DNA of 64,000 nucleotides from Streptomyces sp. R28. Its GTDB lineage: Bacteria; Actinomycetota; Actinomycetes; Streptomycetales; Streptomycetaceae. Location of the stretch: assembly GCF_041052385.1 (NCBI RefSeq), contig NZ_CP163439.1, positions 3,027,001-3,091,000 on the forward strand, read 5' to 3'. Positions 36,743-46,401 of this stretch are shown one piece after another. How positions within the stretch are numbered: the stretch's first letter is position 1; every line of letters begins with the position of its first letter. The notes beneath the pieces were generated by a model. That model saw only the letters and a list, made by a program, of their open reading frames with translations. It ran no database searches and had not been told where the DNA came from. The position numbers were made by a program, and so were the translations under genes.

Positions 36743-37405
36743 ATGGGCTCCGCCAAGAACCAGAGCAACGCCTCGCGCAAGGCGCGAATAGAGGAGATGC
36801 GGCGCGCCGAGCAGGCCCGTGAGCGGCGCAACCGCATCCTCACGATCGGGGCCAGCGTGGTGATCGTCGCCGGTCTCGTCGTCGGCGGTGTCGTGCTCGT
36901 CCGGTCGCAGTCCGACAAGAGCGACGCGGCGGCCGACTCCAGCACCACCGGCAAGTTCGTGACCGGCAAGGACGGCGTGCGGACCTGGGAAGGGAAGCTG
37001 GGCCGCACCCACGTCGCCAAGAGCGTGAAGTACTCCTCGGAGCCCCCGGTCGGCGGCGACCACAACCAGGTGTGGATGAACTGCAACGGCGACGTCTACA
37101 CCAAGGAGCTCAAGAACGAGCACGCGGTGCACTCGCTGGAGCACGGCGCGGTGTGGGTGACGTACACCTCCAAGGCGTCCAAGGCCGACGTCGAGGCGCT
37201 GGCGGCGAAGGTGAAGAAGACGCCGTACACGCTGATGAGCCCGGACGACAAGCAGAAGGACCCGATCATGCTCACCGCGTGGGGCCACCAGCGCACGGTG
37301 ACCGGCGCGAGCGACCCGAACGTCGCCAAGTTCTTCGAGACGTACGTCCAGGGCAAGCAGACGCCCGAGCCGGGCGCGGCGTGCACGGGCGGTCTGTCGG
37401 AGTGA
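36743..37405 (+). CDS. DUF3105 membrane-anchored protein
   Basis: A 220-residue protein with a basic N-terminal cytoplasmic tail, one membrane helix at about residues 33-53 and an outside domain of the DUF3105 type. Family motifs are SSEPPVGGDHNQVWMNCNGDVY and NEHAVHSLEHGAVWVTY, rich in His, Asn and one Cys; a second Cys lies near the end (ACTGG). AAGGA precedes the ATG. The stop overlaps the next start (GTGA), so it is coupled to the DUF305 protein. This pairing recurs in actinomycetes as far as I recall. The His clusters suggest metal handling, but no function is established. Confidence 0.88.
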   Translation: MGSAKNQSNASRKARIEEMRRAEQARERRNRILTIGASVVIVAGLVVGGVVLVRSQSDKSDAAADSSTTGKFVTGKDGVRTWEGKLGRTHVAKSVKYSSEPPVGGDHNQVWMNCNGDVYTKELKNEHAVHSLEHGAVWVTYTSKASKADVEALAAKVKKTPYTLMSPDDKQKDPIMLTAWGHQRTVTGASDPNVAKFFETYVQGKQTPEPGAACTGGLSE

Positions 37406-38025
37406 GGCAGCACGTCGGCTGGACAGCGGGAACCGCGGCGGCAGTGCTCGTCGCGGCCGGCGCGATCACCTACGCGGTCGCCGAGGACGGTGGTGCGAGC
37501 AGTACGCCGAGCGCCGACTCGGCGGACGCCGGGTTCGCGCGGGACATGGCGGTGCACCACCAGCAGGCCGTGGAGATGTCGTACATCGTGCGCGACCGCA
37601 CGAAGGACGAAGAGGTACGGCGGCTCGCGTACGACATCGCCCAGACACAGGCCAACCAGCGCGGCATGCTGCTGGGCTGGCTGGACCTGTGGGGGGCGCC
37701 GAAGGTGTCGTCGGACGCGCCGATGACCTGGATGGGCATGGGCGACATGGCCTCCGGCAAGGACGGCGCGCTGATGCCGGGCATGGCGACCAACACGGAG
37801 ATGAAGAAGCTCGACGGCCTCAGCGGCAGGCAGGCGGAGATCTTCTACCTCCAGCTGATGACGGACCATCACAAGGGCGGCATCCACATGGCCGAGGGCT
37901 GTGTCGACAAGTGCACGGTCGGCGTGGAGAAGCGGCTCGCGCAGGGCATGGTGGACGGGCAGAAGTCGGAGATCGACCTGATGACGGGCATGCTGAAGGA
38001 GCGGGGCGCGAAGCCGCGGTCGTAG
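37402..38025 (+). CDS. DUF305 secreted/anchored protein
   Basis: A 207-residue ferritin-like DUF305 protein. It starts at GTG overlapping the DUF3105 stop by four bases. A membrane-anchor or signal segment spans residues 6-26. The two DUF305 halves carry the repeated His motif: DMAVHHQQAVEMS and MTDHHKGGIHMAEGC. Between them is a Met-rich stretch (MTWMGMGDM, LMPGMATNTEM), a pattern seen in proteins handling copper. Two Cys follow (GCVDKCTVG). Being coupled to a His-rich DUF3105 protein, it may help bind or store metal outside the membrane. That is inference. Confidence 0.9.
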   Translation: MRQHVGWTAGTAAAVLVAAGAITYAVAEDGGASSTPSADSADAGFARDMAVHHQQAVEMSYIVRDRTKDEEVRRLAYDIAQTQANQRGMLLGWLDLWGAPKVSSDAPMTWMGMGDMASGKDGALMPGMATNTEMKKLDGLSGRQAEIFYLQLMTDHHKGGIHMAEGCVDKCTVGVEKRLAQGMVDGQKSEIDLMTGMLKERGAKPRS

Positions 38026-38170
38026 CGCCCGGACTGCTCGTGAAATGGTTTTGTCATTAGGTTAGTTGGGACCTTCTTGGGCCGGGCATTGACCTGGCAT
38101 GAACGGTTCGTCGCTTAAGTGGCCACCGTCGGGTGATCCACTCGCACACACGAACCGCACAGGGGGTTCC

Positions 38171-40114
38171 ATGAGATATCGACGCGCCTCGCTGCGCGCC
38201 TCGGTGAGCATGGCGGCGACACTGCCTCTGCTCACCGGCGCGCTTGCGCTGGGCATACCCGCGGCGCACGCCGCGGACCAGCAGGGCCGGGACACGCTCT
38301 CCGGCACCAAGCCCGCCTGGGCCACGGCCAAGGCCGACCAGGGCTCGGCCTCGGACAGTGCCAAGGTCTCCGCCCGCGTCTACCTCCGGGGCCGGGACGC
38401 GGCCGGTCTCGCCGCATGGGCGAAGGCCGTGTCGGACCCGAGCTCGGCGTCGTACGGCAAGTACCTGACCGCCGACCAGGCCCAGGCCCGCTTCGGCGCG
38501 ACGAAGGCCCAAGTGGCGGCGGTCAAGGGCTGGTTGACGTCGGCGGGCCTGAAGGTCACGGGCGTCACGCAGCACTACGTCGCCGTCACCGGCGATGTGG
38601 CCGCCGCGGAGAAGGCGTTCGGCACGCAGCTGCACAACTACACCAAGGGCGCGAGGACCTACCGCGCACCCACGAAGGCCGCCTCGGTGCCGGACAGCGT
38701 GAAGGACGCCGTGCTGACCGTCACGGGTCTGGACAACGCCCCGCACATGGCGAGCCATCAGGACCAGCTCCCGGCGCCGGAGACCGTGTTCCGCAACGCC
38801 GGGCCGTTCTCGACGTACCACGGCTCGAACGTGGCGAGCGCACTGCCCGACGCGTACGGCACGAAGATCCCGTACGCCGTCAAGGGCTACACCGGCAAGC
38901 AGCTGCGTGCGGCGTACGGCGCCGGCACGCGCACCGGCAAGGGCGTGCGCATCGCCATCACCGACGCGTACGCCTCCCCGACCATCGCCTTCGACGCGGC
39001 CACCTACGCGAAGCGGAACGGCGACGCGGCCTACACCAGCGGCCAGTTGCGCCAGGTCCTGCCCGCGAAGTACACGCGGACCGAGGAGTGCTCGGCGGCC
39101 GGCTGGTACGGCGAGGAGACCCTCGACGTCGAGGCCGTGCACGCGGTCGCGCCCGGCGCGCAGATCACGTACGTGGGCGCCGCCTCCTGCTACGACGAGG
39201 ACCTGCTGGACTCGCTCAGCAAGATCGTCGACAACCATCTCGCCGACCTCGTCTCCAACTCCTGGGGCGAGGTGGAGGCCGCCCAGACGCCGGACCTCGC
39301 GGCCGCCTACGACCAGGTCTTCCAGTTCGGCGCGGTCGAGGGCATCGGCTTCTACTACTCCTCCGGCGACGACGGCGACGAGGTCGCGAGCAGCGGCACC
39401 AAGCAGGTCGACATCCCGGCGAGTTCGGCGTGGGTGACGGCGGTCGGCGGCACCTCGCTGGCGGTCGGCAAGGGCGACAAGTACCTGTGGGAGACCGGCT
39501 GGGGCACGCAGAAGGCGGTCCTGTCCGCCGACGGCAAGAGCTGGACCGCCTTCCCCGGCGCCTTCAACTCCGGCGCGGGCGGCGGCACCAGCAAGACGGT
39601 TGCCGAGCCGTACTGGCAGAAGGGTGTCGTGCCGGACGCGCTGGCCAAGGCCAACAACGCCGCCGGCAACCGCGTCGTCCCGGACATCGCGGCGATCGCC
39701 GACCCGAACACCGGGTTCCTGGTGGGCCAGACGCAGACCATGCCGGACGGAAAGACGCAGGCCTACGACGAGTACCGCCTCGGCGGCACCTCGCTCGCCG
39801 CGCCGGTGATCGCGGCCGTCCAGGCCCTGGCGCAGGAGGCGCGCGGCGGGAAGCCGATCGGTTTCGCCAACCCGTCGATCTACGCGCGGTACGGCTCGAA
39901 GGCCTACCACGACGTCACGGACAACCCGACGGGATCCGGGCTCGCGGTGGCACGCGTCGACTTCGTCAACGGCTATGACGCGACGGACGGCCTGACCACA
40001 TCGGTACGCAGCCTGGGCAAGGACAGCTCACTGCAGGCCGTGAAGGGCTACGACGACGTGACGGGCGTGGGCACGCCCGCGAGCGGTTACGTGGAGTCGT
40101 ACCGCCGCCGCTGA
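38171..40114 (+). CDS. Secreted S53 (sedolisin) peptidase
   Basis: A 647-residue secreted serine-carboxyl protease. The ATG at 38171 follows AGGGGG and opens a signal peptide (MRYRRASLRASVSM to PAAHA). An activation prodomain follows (VYLRGRDAAGLAAWAKAVSD, SYGKYLT, HNYTKGARTYRAPT). The mature enzyme carries the S53 triad: Glu and Asp in YGEETLDVEAVH and Ser in LGGTSLAAPV, plus the oxyanion-type Asp region SSGDDGDE. A calcium site lies near the C-terminus (YHDVTDNPTGSG, GYDDVTGVGTP). It would be self-activated and cleave proteins or peptides outside the cell at acidic pH. It is monocistronic with a strong terminator. Confidence 0.95.
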   Translation: MRYRRASLRASVSMAATLPLLTGALALGIPAAHAADQQGRDTLSGTKPAWATAKADQGSASDSAKVSARVYLRGRDAAGLAAWAKAVSDPSSASYGKYLTADQAQARFGATKAQVAAVKGWLTSAGLKVTGVTQHYVAVTGDVAAAEKAFGTQLHNYTKGARTYRAPTKAASVPDSVKDAVLTVTGLDNAPHMASHQDQLPAPETVFRNAGPFSTYHGSNVASALPDAYGTKIPYAVKGYTGKQLRAAYGAGTRTGKGVRIAITDAYASPTIAFDAATYAKRNGDAAYTSGQLRQVLPAKYTRTEECSAAGWYGEETLDVEAVHAVAPGAQITYVGAASCYDEDLLDSLSKIVDNHLADLVSNSWGEVEAAQTPDLAAAYDQVFQFGAVEGIGFYYSSGDDGDEVASSGTKQVDIPASSAWVTAVGGTSLAVGKGDKYLWETGWGTQKAVLSADGKSWTAFPGAFNSGAGGGTSKTVAEPYWQKGVVPDALAKANNAAGNRVVPDIAAIADPNTGFLVGQTQTMPDGKTQAYDEYRLGGTSLAAPVIAAVQALAQEARGGKPIGFANPSIYARYGSKAYHDVTDNPTGSGLAVARVDFVNGYDATDGLTTSVRSLGKDSSLQAVKGYDDVTGVGTPASGYVESYRRR

Positions 40115-40149
40115 CCACCGGCCCGGCCGCACACCGGCCGCACAAAGAG

Positions 40150-40183
40150 GCGCCCCGCCGACGGGGGAAGATCGGCGGGGCGC
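40150..40183. terminator. Bidirectional terminator, S53 peptidase / panB
   Basis: A perfect 12-base stem (40150-40161 with 40172-40183) flanked by AAAG and CTTT, between convergent genes. Confidence 0.88.
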
Positions 40184-40226
40184 TTTGGTGCCGCAGTGGT
40201 TCAGGGGGGTCCGAGCCCGGAAGGGC

Positions 40227-41102
40227 TCAGTGGACGGAGTGCTCCTCCAGCGGGAACGTTCCGCCGACCACGTCCTCCGCGAACGCCTTGGCCGCGTTGC
40301 CCATGACCTCGCGGAGGTCGGCGTACTGCTTCACGAACTTGGGGACCCGGCCGCCGGTCAGGCCCAGCATGTCCGTCCAGACCAGGACCTGCGCGTCCGT
40401 CTCGGCTCCGGCACCGATGCCGACCGTTGGGATGTGCAGGACGCGGGTGACCTCGGCCGCGAGCTCCGCCGGGACCAGCTCCAGGACGACCGCGAACGCG
40501 CCCGCGTCCTGGACGGACTTCGCGTCGCGCAGCAGCTGCTGGGCCGCCTCCTCGCCGCGACCCTGGACGCGGTAGCCCATGGCGTTGACGGACTGGGGGG
40601 TCAGGCCGATGTGGGCCATGACCGGGATGCCGGACTCGACCAGCAGCCGGATCTGGTCGTGGGAGCGCTCGCCGCCCTCCAGCTTCACGGCGCCGACGCC
40701 CGCCTCCTTCACCAGCCGGGTCGCCGAGCGCAGCGCCTGCACCGGGCCCTCCTGGTACGAGCCGAAGGGCAGGTCGCCGACGATCAGGGCGCGCGAGGTG
40801 CCTCGTACGACGGCCGCCGAGAGCATGGCCATCTCGTCGAGGGTGACGGGCACCGTGCTGTCGTAGCCGAGGTGGCAGTTGCCCGCCGAGTCACCGACGA
40901 GCATGACGGGGATGCCGGCCTCGTCGAAGACGGACGCGGTCATCGCGTCGTAGGCGGTGAGCATGGGCCACTTCTCGCCCCGCTCCTTGGCGAGGGCGAT
41001 GTCCCGGACGGTGATGCGGCGAGTGCCCTTCCCCCCGTACAGCGCCTTGCTGCCGTCGGAGGGCTTCGCCTGAGGCGTCTGGGCAGCCGAAAGCTGCGTC
41101 AT
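40227..41102 (-). CDS. panB: 3-methyl-2-oxobutanoate hydroxymethyltransferase
   Basis: A 291-residue enzyme making ketopantoate from alpha-ketoisovalerate and 5,10-methylene-tetrahydrofolate, the first step of pantothenate/CoA synthesis. The ATG at 41102 has AAGGAG eight bases upstream. Motifs: LTAYDAMTASVFDEAGIPVM, LVGDSAGNCHLGYDSTVPVT (Mg-binding Asp), GDLPFGSYQ, VKLEGGER, AHIGLTPQ and the catalytic-type Glu in VLELVPAEL, with IPTVGIGAG. Cytoplasmic, decameric in known members. The N-terminus has about 25 extra residues compared with E. coli PanB. It has no panC or panD beside it. Confidence 0.97.
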   Translation of the reverse strand: MTQLSAAQTPQAKPSDGSKALYGGKGTRRITVRDIALAKERGEKWPMLTAYDAMTASVFDEAGIPVMLVGDSAGNCHLGYDSTVPVTLDEMAMLSAAVVRGTSRALIVGDLPFGSYQEGPVQALRSATRLVKEAGVGAVKLEGGERSHDQIRLLVESGIPVMAHIGLTPQSVNAMGYRVQGRGEEAAQQLLRDAKSVQDAGAFAVVLELVPAELAAEVTRVLHIPTVGIGAGAETDAQVLVWTDMLGLTGGRVPKFVKQYADLREVMGNAAKAFAEDVVGGTFPLEEHSVH

Positions 41103-41285
41103 TGCAACGGCTCCTTCTGTCATCTCGAGGCGCCCTGACGGCGTCCCCGGATCCCCTCCATGGTGGCACTTCGTGCCAGGGAGGGCTAGGCCACCCCATG
41201 TGAGTTCCGCCCCGCGCGTCGGTCCGCGCGTCGGTCGGCGAGTCACCCGCGCGTTCGCCCCGCGTAAGGTCTCGGCAAAAACTTT

Positions 41286-41308
41286 CGATACGAGACGGTG
41301 CCGTATCG
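41286..41308. promoter_or_regulatory. Operator-like inverted repeat before the MFS gene
   Basis: CGATACG (41286-41292) and CGTATCG (41302-41308) with a nested ACGG-TG-CCGT. It lies 22 bases before the exporter start and is a likely binding site for the TetR protein encoded at 43024. Confidence 0.6.
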
Positions 41309-41330
41309 TAAATCGCCTACGCTCGACGGC

Positions 41331-42920
41331 ATGACTTCTCCCGCCCCTGACACCGGCCCCCGCATACCGGAAGCCGTGCACCGTCGCCGCTGGGCGATCC
41401 TCGGCGTGCTGATGCTGAGCCTGCTGATCGTCGTCCTCGACAACTCGATCCTGAACGTCGCCATCAAGACCATCTCGACCCCGGCCCCGACCGGTCTGGG
41501 CGCCACCCAGAGCGAGCTGGAGTGGGCGATCAACGCCTACACCCTCGTCTTCGCCGGCCTGCTGTTCAGCGCGGGCATCCTGGGCGACCGGCTCGGCCGC
41601 AAGAAGGTCCTGCTCGGCGGCCTCGCGGTGTTCGGCATCGGCTCCGCCCTCGCCGCGTTCTCCGGCTCGCCCGGCGAGCTCATCGCCTTCCGCTCGGTGA
41701 TGGGCCTCGGCGCGGCCTTCGTCATGCCGGCCACCCTCGCCGTCCTGATGAACGTCTTCGAGCGCGACGAGCAGCCCAAGGCCATCGGCATCTGGGCGGG
41801 CGGCGTCGGACTCGCCATCGCCATCGGCCCGATCACCGGCGGCGTCCTCCTCGACCACTTCTGGTGGGGCTCGGTCTTCCTCATCAACGTGCCGATCGTG
41901 CTGCTCGCGCTCGCGCTGATGCTGTGGCTGGTCCCGGACTCCCGCGATCCGAACCCGGGACGGATCGACCCCATCGGCGTCGTGCTCTCCGTCGTCGGTC
42001 TGGTCCTGCTCGTCTACGGCATCATCAAGGGCGGCCAGCTCGCCGACTTCACCGACCCGACGGTCCTCGCGACGATCGCCGCCGGCCTCGCCGTCCTCGT
42101 CGCCTTCGTCGTGTTCGAGAAGCGCAGCGACCATCCGTCCATCGACGTCACGTACTTCCGCAACAAGGTCTTCTCGGCCGCGATCGGCGTCATCGCGCTG
42201 GTCTTCTTCGCCCTGATGGGCGTGACCTTCTTCTCGGTCTTCTACACCCAGAGCGTGCGCGGGTACTCGCCCCTGGAGACCGGCCTGCTGATGCTGCCGC
42301 TCGCCGCCGCCCAGATGATCTTCGCGCCGCGCGCCCGGCTCGTGGTCGACCGGTTCGGCAACCGGGCCACGACCACCGGGGCCATGCTGCTCATCGCCGC
42401 CACCCTCGCCGCGTTCGCCACGTTCGAGGCGGACACGCCGATCTGGCTCCTGGAGGTGGTGTTCTTCCTGATGGGCGCCGCCATGGCGCACATCATGACC
42501 CCGATCAGCGTCGTCATCATGCAGGCCATGCCCCGCGAGAAGGCCGGCTCCGCCTCCGCCCTCAGCAACACCTTCCGCCAGGTCGGCGGCGCGCTCGGCA
42601 TCGCCGTACTGGGCTCGGTCCTGTCGACCGCCTACCGCAACGGCATCGACGACCGGCTCACGGTGCTGCCGGAGGACCTACGGCACACGGCGGGCGAGTC
42701 CATCGAGGCCACCCTCGGTGTCGCCGACCGGCTCGGCGCGCGGGGCGAGGCCCTGGTCGGGCCGGCCCACGACGCCTTCCTGCACGCCATGCACGTGACG
42801 GCACTGTGGGGTGCGGGCATCGCGGTGCTCGGCGCGGTGATCGTGGCGCTGTTCCTGCCGGGGCGGCCGACGGCGCCTCAGGAGGGCGAGACGGAGCGGG
42901 AGTTGGCGGCCGCGGAGTAG
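41331..42920 (+). CDS. MFS drug exporter (EmrB/QacA, DHA2 type)
   Basis: A 529-residue transporter with about 14 membrane helices. Family motifs: [10 protein letters not shown] in helix 1, [13 protein letters not shown] (motif A) after helix 2, and [21 protein letters not shown] (motif C region). It exchanges protons for drugs or secondary metabolites. The start ATG lacks a ribosome site, and a TATCGT-like -10 box lies shortly before it, so the mRNA may be leaderless. A TetR gene follows on the same strand after 103 bases, and an operator-like repeat precedes the gene, giving a classic ligand-induced exporter unit. Confidence 0.93.
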   Translation: MTSPAPDTGPRIPEAVHRRRWAILGVLMLSLLIVVLDNSILNVAIKTISTPAPTGLGATQSELEWAINAYTLVFAGLLFSAGILGDRLGRKKVLLGGLAVFGIGSALAAFSGSPGELIAFRSVMGLGAAFVMPATLAVLMNVFERDEQPKAIGIWAGGVGLAIAIGPITGGVLLDHFWWGSVFLINVPIVLLALALMLWLVPDSRDPNPGRIDPIGVVLSVVGLVLLVYGIIKGGQLADFTDPTVLATIAAGLAVLVAFVVFEKRSDHPSIDVTYFRNKVFSAAIGVIALVFFALMGVTFFSVFYTQSVRGYSPLETGLLMLPLAAAQMIFAPRARLVVDRFGNRATTTGAMLLIAATLAAFATFEADTPIWLLEVVFFLMGAAMAHIMTPISVVIMQAMPREKAGSASALSNTFRQVGGALGIAVLGSVLSTAYRNGIDDRLTVLPEDLRHTAGESIEATLGVADRLGARGEALVGPAHDAFLHAMHVTALWGAGIAVLGAVIVALFLPGRPTAPQEGETERELAAAE

Positions 42921-43023
42921 GAGCGCAGCGGGCGCACGCCGACACGCGCTTGGTACCCGCCGTCGCCGTACACCGCCGTACACCAGGGAGAATCAGCACA
43001 GCCCACCGAAAGGACCGAGCCAA

Positions 43024-43653
43024 GTGAGCCTCGCCGACAGCGAACCCCGGCAGGGCGGCCCCGCCCGGGGCCGCCCCCGCAGCGAGTCCGTGGAGCGGTC
43101 CATCATCGAGGGCGTCATCAAGCTGCTGGAGGACGGCGTGCCGCTCGCGGAGCTGTCCATCGAGCGCATCGCCCGCACCGCCGGCGTCGGCAAGGCCACC
43201 ATCTACCGCCGCTGGAGCGGTAAGGAGGAACTCTTCGTCGACGTCGTGCGGGCCGCCGAACCCCCGGACCCCGAACTGCCCGGCACCTGCGTGCGCGACG
43301 ACCTCGTGACGCTTCTGGAGCAGTTGCGCAGGCGCGGTCTGATGACCCGTTCGTCGGCGCTCCTGCACAACGTCATCGCCCAGATGAAGAGCAGTCCGAA
43401 GATCTGGGACGCCTATCACGCGATCGTCGTCGAGCCGCGGCGCAGGAAACAGCACGAGATCCTGCGCCGCGGGCAGGACAACGGCGAGTTGCGCACGGAC
43501 ATCGACGTCGACGTGATGAACGACATGATCTTCGGCCCGATGCTGGTGCGTGCCGTCATGCGCCCGGACGCGGACCTTCCGGAGGGGCTGGCCGAGCAGA
43601 TGGCCGACGCCGTGCTCGAAGGTCTACGGCCCGTCAGTTCGCGCACCCCGTAG
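43024..43653 (+). CDS. TetR-family regulator of the exporter
   Basis: A 209-residue repressor starting at GTG after AAAGGA. The N-terminus has a low-complexity lead (GGPARGRPRSESVERS), then the helix-turn-helix: IIEGVIKLLEDGV, LSIERIARTAGVGKATIYRR and WSGKEELF. The C-terminal half has a TetR_C-type ligand domain (VVEPRRRKQHEILRRGQDNG). It follows the MFS exporter and probably represses it and itself through the inverted repeat at 41286. Confidence 0.92.
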   Translation: MSLADSEPRQGGPARGRPRSESVERSIIEGVIKLLEDGVPLAELSIERIARTAGVGKATIYRRWSGKEELFVDVVRAAEPPDPELPGTCVRDDLVTLLEQLRRRGLMTRSSALLHNVIAQMKSSPKIWDAYHAIVVEPRRRKQHEILRRGQDNGELRTDIDVDVMNDMIFGPMLVRAVMRPDADLPEGLAEQMADAVLEGLRPVSSRTP

Positions 43654-43843
43654 ATCGCATGTGCGCGTTTCGTCACAGAGCGCGCTTTCCCTCGCCGTAA
43701 CCGGAACTCGTGAAGGTGACTTGTACGTCCTCGCCCCCGTACGGCCGTCATGAGTACGGCAGGAACGAGGCCGATCATCCCCTAGGGTTTCTTTTTGGGC
43801 GCGGGGGGACGACGGTGTGCACGGCAGGTAGTGAGGCGACGGT

Positions 43844-44902
43844 ATGGCGCAGCAGGCGTACGTGACGGAGACGGACAACGGCGGCTCGGGGCCCGAGCGC
43901 CGGGAATCTGGGCTCCGGCGCCTGACAGACCGCCTGCGGAGCCTGGTGGCGGGCCGGCGCGGCGATCCGCGCATCTGGCGGCGCGGGATCGTGCTGGCCG
44001 CCCTCGCCGTGATCCTCGCCCTGGTGATGCTGCTGCACGCGCAGATCCCGAACGTGGTCGGCAACCTCGGCAGCCTGACCGAGACGTTCCTGCCCTGGCT
44101 GGGCCTGTTCGTCCCGGTGCTGCTCCTGCTGGCCCTGGTCCGTAAATCCGCGACCGCGCTCATCGCCGTGCTGCTCCCGGCGATCGTGTGGCTGAACCTC
44201 TTCGGCGGCCTCCTCGTCGACCGGACCGGCGCCGGCGGCGACCTCACGGTGGCCACGCACAACGTCAACGCGGACAACACCGACCCGTCCGGCACCGCCC
44301 GCGACGTGGCCGCGTCCGGCGCGGACGTGGTGGCCCTGGAGGAGCTGACGGCCGGCGCGGTCCCGACGTACGAGAAGGCGCTGGCGTCGACGTACAGGTA
44401 CCACACGGTGCAGGGCACCGTCGGGCTGTGGAGCAAGTACCCGCTGAGCGGCGTCAAGCCCGTCGACATCAAGCTGGGGTGGATCCGCGCCATGCGGGCC
44501 GCGGTCACCACGCCGAGCGGGCAGGTCGCGGTGTACGTCGCCCACCTGCCGTCGGTGCGGGTGAAGGTGGAGGCCGGGTTCACCGCCCGGCAGCGCGACA
44601 AGAGCGCCAACGCGCTGGGCGAGGCCATCGCCCACGAGCAGCTGCAGAAGGTGATCCTGCTCGGCGACCTGAACGGCACGATGAACGACCGCGCGCTCAA
44701 CGCCGTCACCGCCCAGATGCGCTCCACGCAGGGCGCGGCGGGCAGCGGGTTCGGGTTCAGCTGGCCGGCGTCGTTCCCGATGGCGCGGATCGACCAGATC
44801 ATGGTGAAGGGCCTGGAGCCGGAGAGCTCGTGGACGCTGCCGGAGACCGGGAGCGACCATCTGCCGGTGGCGGCGCGTGTGAAGGTCGACACCTCCTCTT
44901 GA
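43844..44902 (+). CDS. Membrane-anchored endonuclease/exonuclease/phosphatase
   Basis: A 352-residue protein. The N-terminal third has three membrane helices (about 48-66, 82-100, 104-125) and the C-terminal domain belongs to the EEP fold. Catalytic residues: Asn in THNVNADN, Glu in ALEEL, His in VAHLPSV, Asp/Asn in LGDLNGTM and the final GSDHLPV pair, so it looks active. Topology puts the enzyme outside. Relatives act on phosphodiesters of nucleic acids or lipids; the substrate here is unknown. It stands alone between the TetR and Cmx-type genes. Confidence 0.9.
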   Translation: MAQQAYVTETDNGGSGPERRESGLRRLTDRLRSLVAGRRGDPRIWRRGIVLAALAVILALVMLLHAQIPNVVGNLGSLTETFLPWLGLFVPVLLLLALVRKSATALIAVLLPAIVWLNLFGGLLVDRTGAGGDLTVATHNVNADNTDPSGTARDVAASGADVVALEELTAGAVPTYEKALASTYRYHTVQGTVGLWSKYPLSGVKPVDIKLGWIRAMRAAVTTPSGQVAVYVAHLPSVRVKVEAGFTARQRDKSANALGEAIAHEQLQKVILLGDLNGTMNDRALNAVTAQMRSTQGAAGSGFGFSWPASFPMARIDQIMVKGLEPESSWTLPETGSDHLPVAARVKVDTSS

Positions 44903-44998
44903 CCCGGGGGGAATACTGGGGCCGGGAGTCTTTGTTCCGAGACTGAACATAAGCTTGGTACAGAACTCCGCTCTCCCTCGAAAGGCACGGCTTCCTTC

Positions 44999-46219
44999 AT
45001 GCCCCTGGCCCTGCTCGCCCTGGCCGTCGGCGCCTTCGGCATCGGTACCACCGAGTTCGTGATGATGGGCCTGCTGCCCGACGTCGCGGACGACCTGCAC
45101 ACATCCATCCCCACCGCCGGACACCTGGTCTCGGCGTACGCGCTCGGCGTCGTCATCGGCGCCCCGCTGCTGGCGGCCGTGACCGCCCGCATGTCCCGCC
45201 GTACGGTCCTGATCGCGCTGATGGCGCTCTTCGTGGCGGGCAACGCGGCGTCGGCCTTCGCGCCGGACCACTCCTGGCTGCTCGTGGCCCGCTTCGTGAG
45301 CGGTCTGCCGCACGGTGCCTTCTTCGGCGTCGGTGCCGTGGTCGCCACGAACATGGTCGCGCCGGAGCGCAAGGCCCGCTCGGTGTCGCTGATGTTCCTC
45401 GGACTGACCGTCGCGAACGTCGTGGGCGTGCCGGTCGCCACCCTCATGGGGCAGCACCTGGGATGGCGGGCGACCTTCCTGGGCGTCAGCGCGATCGGCC
45501 TGGCCGCCATCGCCTCCCTCGCGCTGCTGATCCCGCACGAGCGGGTGCCGGCGCCCTCGGCCGGGCTGCGCGGCGAGCTGGCCGCGCTGAAGTCCCTGCC
45601 GGTGTGGCTCGCCCTCGGGACGACCGTCGCGGGCTTCGGCGCGCTCTTCGCCGCGTACAGCTACGTCACGCCGATGCTGACCGACTCCGCCGGGTACGCC
45701 GACGCCAGCGTGACGCTGCTGCTGGCGCTGTTCGGCGTGGGCGCCACCATCGGCAACCTGCTGGGCGGACGCCTGGCGGACCACGCGATGCGCAAGACCC
45801 TGTTCGGCGGCCTGCTCTCGCTGGCCGCGGTGCTGGCCCTGTTCCCGCTGCTGATGTCCACGGCCTGGAGCGCGGCCCTGGCGGTGACGCTGCTCGGCAT
45901 GGCGGCGTTCGTGGCCGGCTCCCCGCTCAACCTGATGGTGATGGAGAAGGCGTCGTCGGCTCCGTCCCTGGCCTCCTCGGCCAACCAGGCGGCCTTCAAT
46001 CTCGCGAACGCGGGCGGCGCCTGGATCGGCGGCCTCGCCCTCGCGGCCGGCTTCGGCGTGACGTCCCCGGCGCTGGCCGGCGCGGCACTGGCCGTGCTCG
46101 GGCTCGGGGTCGCGGGTGCCGCGTACGCGGTGGACCGGCGCCGAAGCGCTCCGCTGGGTGGGCGGGATCGTGTGGTCGCCTCTCATGTTCCGCAGCAGGT
46201 CGAAGCGGTTCGGCACTGA
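44999..46219 (+). CDS. MFS exporter, chloramphenicol-efflux (Cmx/AraJ) type
   Basis: A 406-residue transporter with 12 predicted helices. The opening GAFGIGTTEFVMMGLLPDVA is the hallmark of the Cmx/CmlR and AraJ branch of the DHA1 family. Motif A is degenerate (TARMSRRTVLIALM) and motif C reads NVVGVPVATLMGQHLGWR. Relatives in Streptomyces confer chloramphenicol resistance, but the substrate here is not proven. AAAGGCACGG lies a little before the ATG. No regulator is adjacent. Confidence 0.9.
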   Translation: MPLALLALAVGAFGIGTTEFVMMGLLPDVADDLHTSIPTAGHLVSAYALGVVIGAPLLAAVTARMSRRTVLIALMALFVAGNAASAFAPDHSWLLVARFVSGLPHGAFFGVGAVVATNMVAPERKARSVSLMFLGLTVANVVGVPVATLMGQHLGWRATFLGVSAIGLAAIASLALLIPHERVPAPSAGLRGELAALKSLPVWLALGTTVAGFGALFAAYSYVTPMLTDSAGYADASVTLLLALFGVGATIGNLLGGRLADHAMRKTLFGGLLSLAAVLALFPLLMSTAWSAALAVTLLGMAAFVAGSPLNLMVMEKASSAPSLASSANQAAFNLANAGGAWIGGLALAAGFGVTSPALAGAALAVLGLGVAGAAYAVDRRRSAPLGGRDRVVASHVPQQVEAVRH

Positions 46220-46332
46220 GCCTCCCGGCCAAGGGCTCGACCAAGGATGTGCCGCGTCATGTGGTGCGTCGGCTGCTGCGCCGTTGTGGCTGGTCGCGCC
46301 CACGCGGCGGAGCCGCATGTCGGCACAGCCCC

Positions 46333-46348
46333 GCGCCCCTCGGGGCGC
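46333..46348. terminator. GC hairpin after the Cmx-type gene
   Basis: GCGCCCC-TC-GGGGCGC preceded by CACAGCC, a form of hairpin that is very common between Streptomyces genes. It probably ends the exporter transcript. Confidence 0.6.
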
Positions 46349-46363
46349 CGGCGGTAGGTCGGC

Positions 46364-46401
46364 TGTCGGTCGTGTCGGTGAGCTGTCGGTGGTTTGTCGG
46401 T
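46364..46401. promoter_or_regulatory. Four TGTCGGT direct repeats before drrAB-type genes
   Basis: TGTCGGT begins at 46364, 46373, 46384 and 46395, a 9-11 base phase close to one helical turn, ending 23 bases before the ATPase start. This layout suggests co-operative binding of a regulator to one face of DNA over the exporter promoter. Confidence 0.5.

Noticed and set aside
38057..38065. TTAGGTTAG before the S53 peptidase gene, like an iron box.
   Set aside because: Only the left half matches; the right half (TTGGGACCT) does not resemble the consensus, so a chance match is likely.
43737..43759. CCGTAC...GTACGG inverted repeat after the second TetR gene.
   Set aside because: Short arms and an 11-base loop make neither a convincing terminator nor an operator.
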